Of a DNA stretch of 64,000 bases, positions 61,595-64,000 are shown piece by piece. Numbering within the stretch: the stretch's first letter is position 1; every line of letters starts with the position of its first letter. This DNA comes from Terrimesophilobacter sp964651535 (GTDB lineage: Bacteria > Actinomycetota > Actinomycetes > Actinomycetales > Microbacteriaceae). Made by a program: the position numbers and the translations under genes. Below the pieces are notes generated by a model. It made no database searches, had not been told where the DNA came from, and saw only the letters and a list, made by a program, of their open reading frames with translations. Where the stretch lies: positions 992,001-1,056,000 of the forward strand of contig CAZYYE010000001.1 in assembly GCA_964651535.1 (NCBI GenBank), read 5' to 3'.

Positions 61595-64000
61595 ATGGTT
61601 GACCACGACAACCCGGCCGAGGGCGACCGCGATCCCGACATCGAGGATGGCGAGTCCGGCGAACCCATTGGGCCGAGACGGTCAACCTGGACGCCGCCGT
61701 CGGCAGAATCCGGCGATGGCGCCGAAGTCATGAGCGACGATGACCTCGCCAATGCACTGGAAGAGGATTTCGATCGCGTCACGCACTTCGGGCTTTTCCC
61801 TGTCGGCGGCGCGGTCGGTGCGGACGGCGCGGTCAATGAGGTCGAGGAGGTCGAGGAGGTCGAGGAGGACACGGTGGTGCCGGATGGCGCCGACACGGTC
61901 GCTGCCGCCGTGCAGGAGACTCCTGACAACCTTCCCCCAGCACCTCCTGTGCGCCGCTCGCTCCCGATGACGGAATTGGCGGCCGCCCTCGCGGAGCAGG
62001 CGGCGCAGCCCGGAAGCTCGGGCGACATCATGGCGAAGCTCGAAGAACAGCTGCGGCTCCGCGAGCAGGACGCCGCCGAGTTCAGCACGTGGCAGGAGTC
62101 CATGCTGGCCACGGGAGCGATCGACGCGATCGACGAGGTGGAGTCGGCCCGATCCGCGTTCGGCGACCTGTTCTCCACGACTACGTCTGTGCCGACGGAA
62201 GCTGTGCCGTCAGAAGCCATGCCGTCAGGATTCCGCGATGAGGATCGAGAACCGGAACCGACGCACACGTTCCGGCTGGACGAAGTGCTTGACAGCGACC
62301 TGTTGAATGCGCCGGCACCGAGCTCTCCGCCGCTGCGGGATATCCCGCCGCCTCCCGGGCACGAGCTCACGGCGCCGATGGGCGGCAGTCCGCCCATCCC
62401 TGACCTCATCGAACCCGTCCCCGTTCCTCAGGCCGACCCGGGTTCGTTCGATTTTGATTCCCTGTTGAGTGGGGCAGTTCCGGAGATCGACAGCGAACAG
62501 ACCGTATACATCGGCGACCCGCCAGGAGCGTCCGATTCGGATGGGCTCGCGGAGCTCCACTCCGTCCGCGACGACGACGTCGCAGACACCGACCAGGCCT
62601 ACGCCGACCTCATGGGGCCCTTCCCGGTCACTTCGGAAGGCATCGCCATCCTGCCGGAAGCTCCAGCGCCACCGGTCGAACCGCTCTCCAGCAGACAGGT
62701 TCCCGCTGTCACCGGGACCGTCAAAGCTCCGGATCCCGTCGGGCTCGAACTCCGTGGGCCGTCCGCGTTCCGAGTGGAGGAGAGTTCCGTCGAACCGACC
62801 GCCCTCGATCAGCGGGTAGGCAGGGCGGCGAGGCTGTTTTGGCTGTGGTTCGCCGCAAACTCGTCCGTGGTGAGTGTCGCGTTCGGCGGGGCAGTGTTCA
62901 CGCTCGGCATGAGTCTGCGGCAGGCGATCGTGGCCACCCTCATCGGGATAGCGGTCTCCTTCCTGCCGCTGGGGCTCGGAACGCTGGCCGGAAAGTGGAG
63001 CGGTCAGCCCACCATGATCGTTTCCAGAGCGACATTCGGACACCTCGGGAACATTCTGCCGGCCCTGTTCGCGCTCGTCGTGCGCGTGTTCTGGGGCGCG
63101 GTGCTGTTGTGGTTCCTGGGCGCGGGAACCTCGCGCATTCTCGTGGGCGCCGAACTCACCGGCCCTCTCGGCGAGTCCCAGGTGACGATAATCGGACTTG
63201 CAGCAGGGTTCCTGCTTGCTCTCGTGATCGCATTCTTCGGCTACGGACTCATCGCCAGGATCCAGCTCGCATTCACGGCCATTTCGGGCATCCTCATCGT
63301 CGGTCTCATCGTCATCACCTGGCCCGCGGTGAATATCCAGGCCGCGCTCACGATCGGAGACGGACCCTGGATCCTGGTCGTCACCGGAGCGGTCCTGGTG
63401 TTCAGTTTCGTTGGGCTCGTCTGGGCCGTGAGCAGCGCGGATCTCGCGCGGTACCAGCGTCCAGGGAGCTCGGGAACGTCCTCCATGCTGTGGGCGACGT
63501 TCGGCGCGACCATCCCGGCTTTCGCGCTCATCGCTTACGGCGCGCTCCTCGCCGCATCCAATCCGGACATCGCTGCGGGCCTCGTGGAAACGCCGCTCGA
63601 CACAATCGCTCTCCTGATCCCCATTTGGTATCCCGTTCCGCTCATTGCGGCGCTCGCGTTGAGCCTGCTGTCCGGCGTTGTCATTTCGATCTACTCCGCG
63701 GGGTTTGCGTTGCAGGGGACGGGGGCGGCGATGCGCCGCTCCGCTGCCGTCATCGTCGTCGGAGTCGCCGTGGCCGCCGCCGCGATCGCCATTTCGCTGT
63801 CCGTGGGAGATTACACGCTCATCCTTCGGGACCTTGCGACGAGCCTTGCCGTGCCCATGGCGGCGTGGGCGGGGATTTTCGGCGCAGAAATGATGATTCG
63901 CAACCGCGGATTCAACTCACAGGATTTGCTCAAACGCGGCGGCATCTACAAAGACGTCCACTGGGTGAACCTCGTGATGCTCGTGGTCGCGACGGCCGTC
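61595..64000 (+). CDS. NCS1-family nucleobase/cytosine permease with acidic N-terminal extension, cut by window end
   Basis: 802 codons present and no stop reached. Residues 1-405 are acidic, Pro/Asp/Glu/Ser-rich and probably disordered, with short tandem EVEEVEEVEE. The membrane part from about 410 follows the purine/cytosine permease pattern: LWFAANSSVVSVAFGGAVFTLGMSLRQA, LGTLAGKWSGQPTMIVSRATFGHLGNILPALFA, then about nine further helices, with FSFVGLVWAVSSADLARYQRP. NCS1 proteins bring in nucleobases, allantoin or similar compounds with protons or sodium; a soluble head this large is unusual. ATG 61586 is an alternative in-frame start. Confidence 0.88.
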   Translation, partial: MVDHDNPAEGDRDPDIEDGESGEPIGPRRSTWTPPSAESGDGAEVMSDDDLANALEEDFDRVTHFGLFPVGGAVGADGAVNEVEEVEEVEEDTVVPDGADTVAAAVQETPDNLPPAPPVRRSLPMTELAAALAEQAAQPGSSGDIMAKLEEQLRLREQDAAEFSTWQESMLATGAIDAIDEVESARSAFGDLFSTTTSVPTEAVPSEAMPSGFRDEDREPEPTHTFRLDEVLDSDLLNAPAPSSPPLRDIPPPPGHELTAPMGGSPPIPDLIEPVPVPQADPGSFDFDSLLSGAVPEIDSEQTVYIGDPPGASDSDGLAELHSVRDDDVADTDQAYADLMGPFPVTSEGIAILPEAPAPPVEPLSSRQVPAVTGTVKAPDPVGLELRGPSAFRVEESSVEPTALDQRVGRAARLFWLWFAANSSVVSVAFGGAVFTLGMSLRQAIVATLIGIAVSFLPLGLGTLAGKWSGQPTMIVSRATFGHLGNILPALFALVVRVFWGAVLLWFLGAGTSRILVGAELTGPLGESQVTIIGLAAGFLLALVIAFFGYGLIARIQLAFTAISGILIVGLIVITWPAVNIQAALTIGDGPWILVVTGAVLVFSFVGLVWAVSSADLARYQRPGSSGTSSMLWATFGATIPAFALIAYGALLAASNPDIAAGLVETPLDTIALLIPIWYPVPLIAALALSLLSGVVISIYSAGFALQGTGAAMRRSAAVIVVGVAVAAAAIAISLSVGDYTLILRDLATSLAVPMAAWAGIFGAEMMIRNRGFNSQDLLKRGGIYKDVHWVNLVMLVVATAV
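61838..61870 (+). repeat. Nine-base tandem repeat in the permease gene
   Basis: GAGGTCGAG is repeated about 3.5 times head to tail, coding EVEEVEEVEE. Such runs change length by slippage; here a change by one unit keeps the reading frame. Confidence 0.7.

Overview
This is a GC-rich actinobacterial chromosome segment. It has GTG starts, ATGA overlaps, many -10 boxes placed so close to the start codon that transcripts would be leaderless, a mycoredoxin-type glutaredoxin, DUF3145, a class II HelD and a homodimeric AceE. The fabD-fabH-acpP-fabF cluster behind a PucR-type regulator and the run of DUF2510 membrane proteins suggest the order Micrococcales, most likely family Microbacteriaceae. That placement is inference from gene content; no 16S gene is present. 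Apart from one REP-like element and one DUF222/HNH gene, no insertion sequence, prophage or CRISPR array was seen.

Layout. 1-5 kb: ketopantoate reductase (cut by the window edge), truB, two small membrane proteins, ribF, a ROK sugar kinase and an SRPBCC protein. 5-9.5 kb: a deoxyribose catabolic operon (SorC/DeoR regulator, deoC, an active aldehyde dehydrogenase and a shortened partner lacking the catalytic residues) behind a perfect 14-bp palindrome. 9.5-19.8 kb: secreted CAP and glycerophosphodiesterase proteins, an SGNH hydrolase, an M20 peptidase, a Stealth phosphotransferase, a calcineurin-like phosphoesterase, an SNF2 helicase, a cupin and a DUF488 protein. 19.8-20.2 kb: gene-free but strongly structured DNA with a probable small RNA and a long nested hairpin. 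20.2-33.4 kb: three DUF2510 membrane proteins among redox, detoxification and NAD-linked genes, including a DarT-like ADP-ribosyltransferase without a DarG partner beside a sirtuin, and an HD-domain protein. 33.6-46 kb: phosphate transporter with a small partner, aspA, a helical envelope protein, alkA, ribokinase, HelD, an acyl-CoA dehydrogenase and a NERD protein. 46-53 kb: cold-shock protein with a long leader, DUF1684, mycoredoxin, an orphan family A DNA polymerase, a PadR regulator with an operator on its own promoter, DUF3145, a truncated reductase and a DUF222/HNH protein. 53-60.7 kb: aceE, PucR/FasR regulator, fabD, fabH, acpP, fabF on the minus strand, joining acetyl-CoA supply to fatty acid initiation and elongation. 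60.9-64 kb: tRNA-Val(UAC) immediately followed by a second DUF488 gene, then an NCS1 permease with an extra 400-residue acidic N-terminus, cut by the window end.

Most interesting items: the structured orphan region at 19.8-20.2 kb, the tRNA whose 3' processing would create the start of the DUF488 mRNA, the DarT-like/sirtuin neighbours, the PadR and DeoR operators, and the permease with its large cytoplasmic extension.
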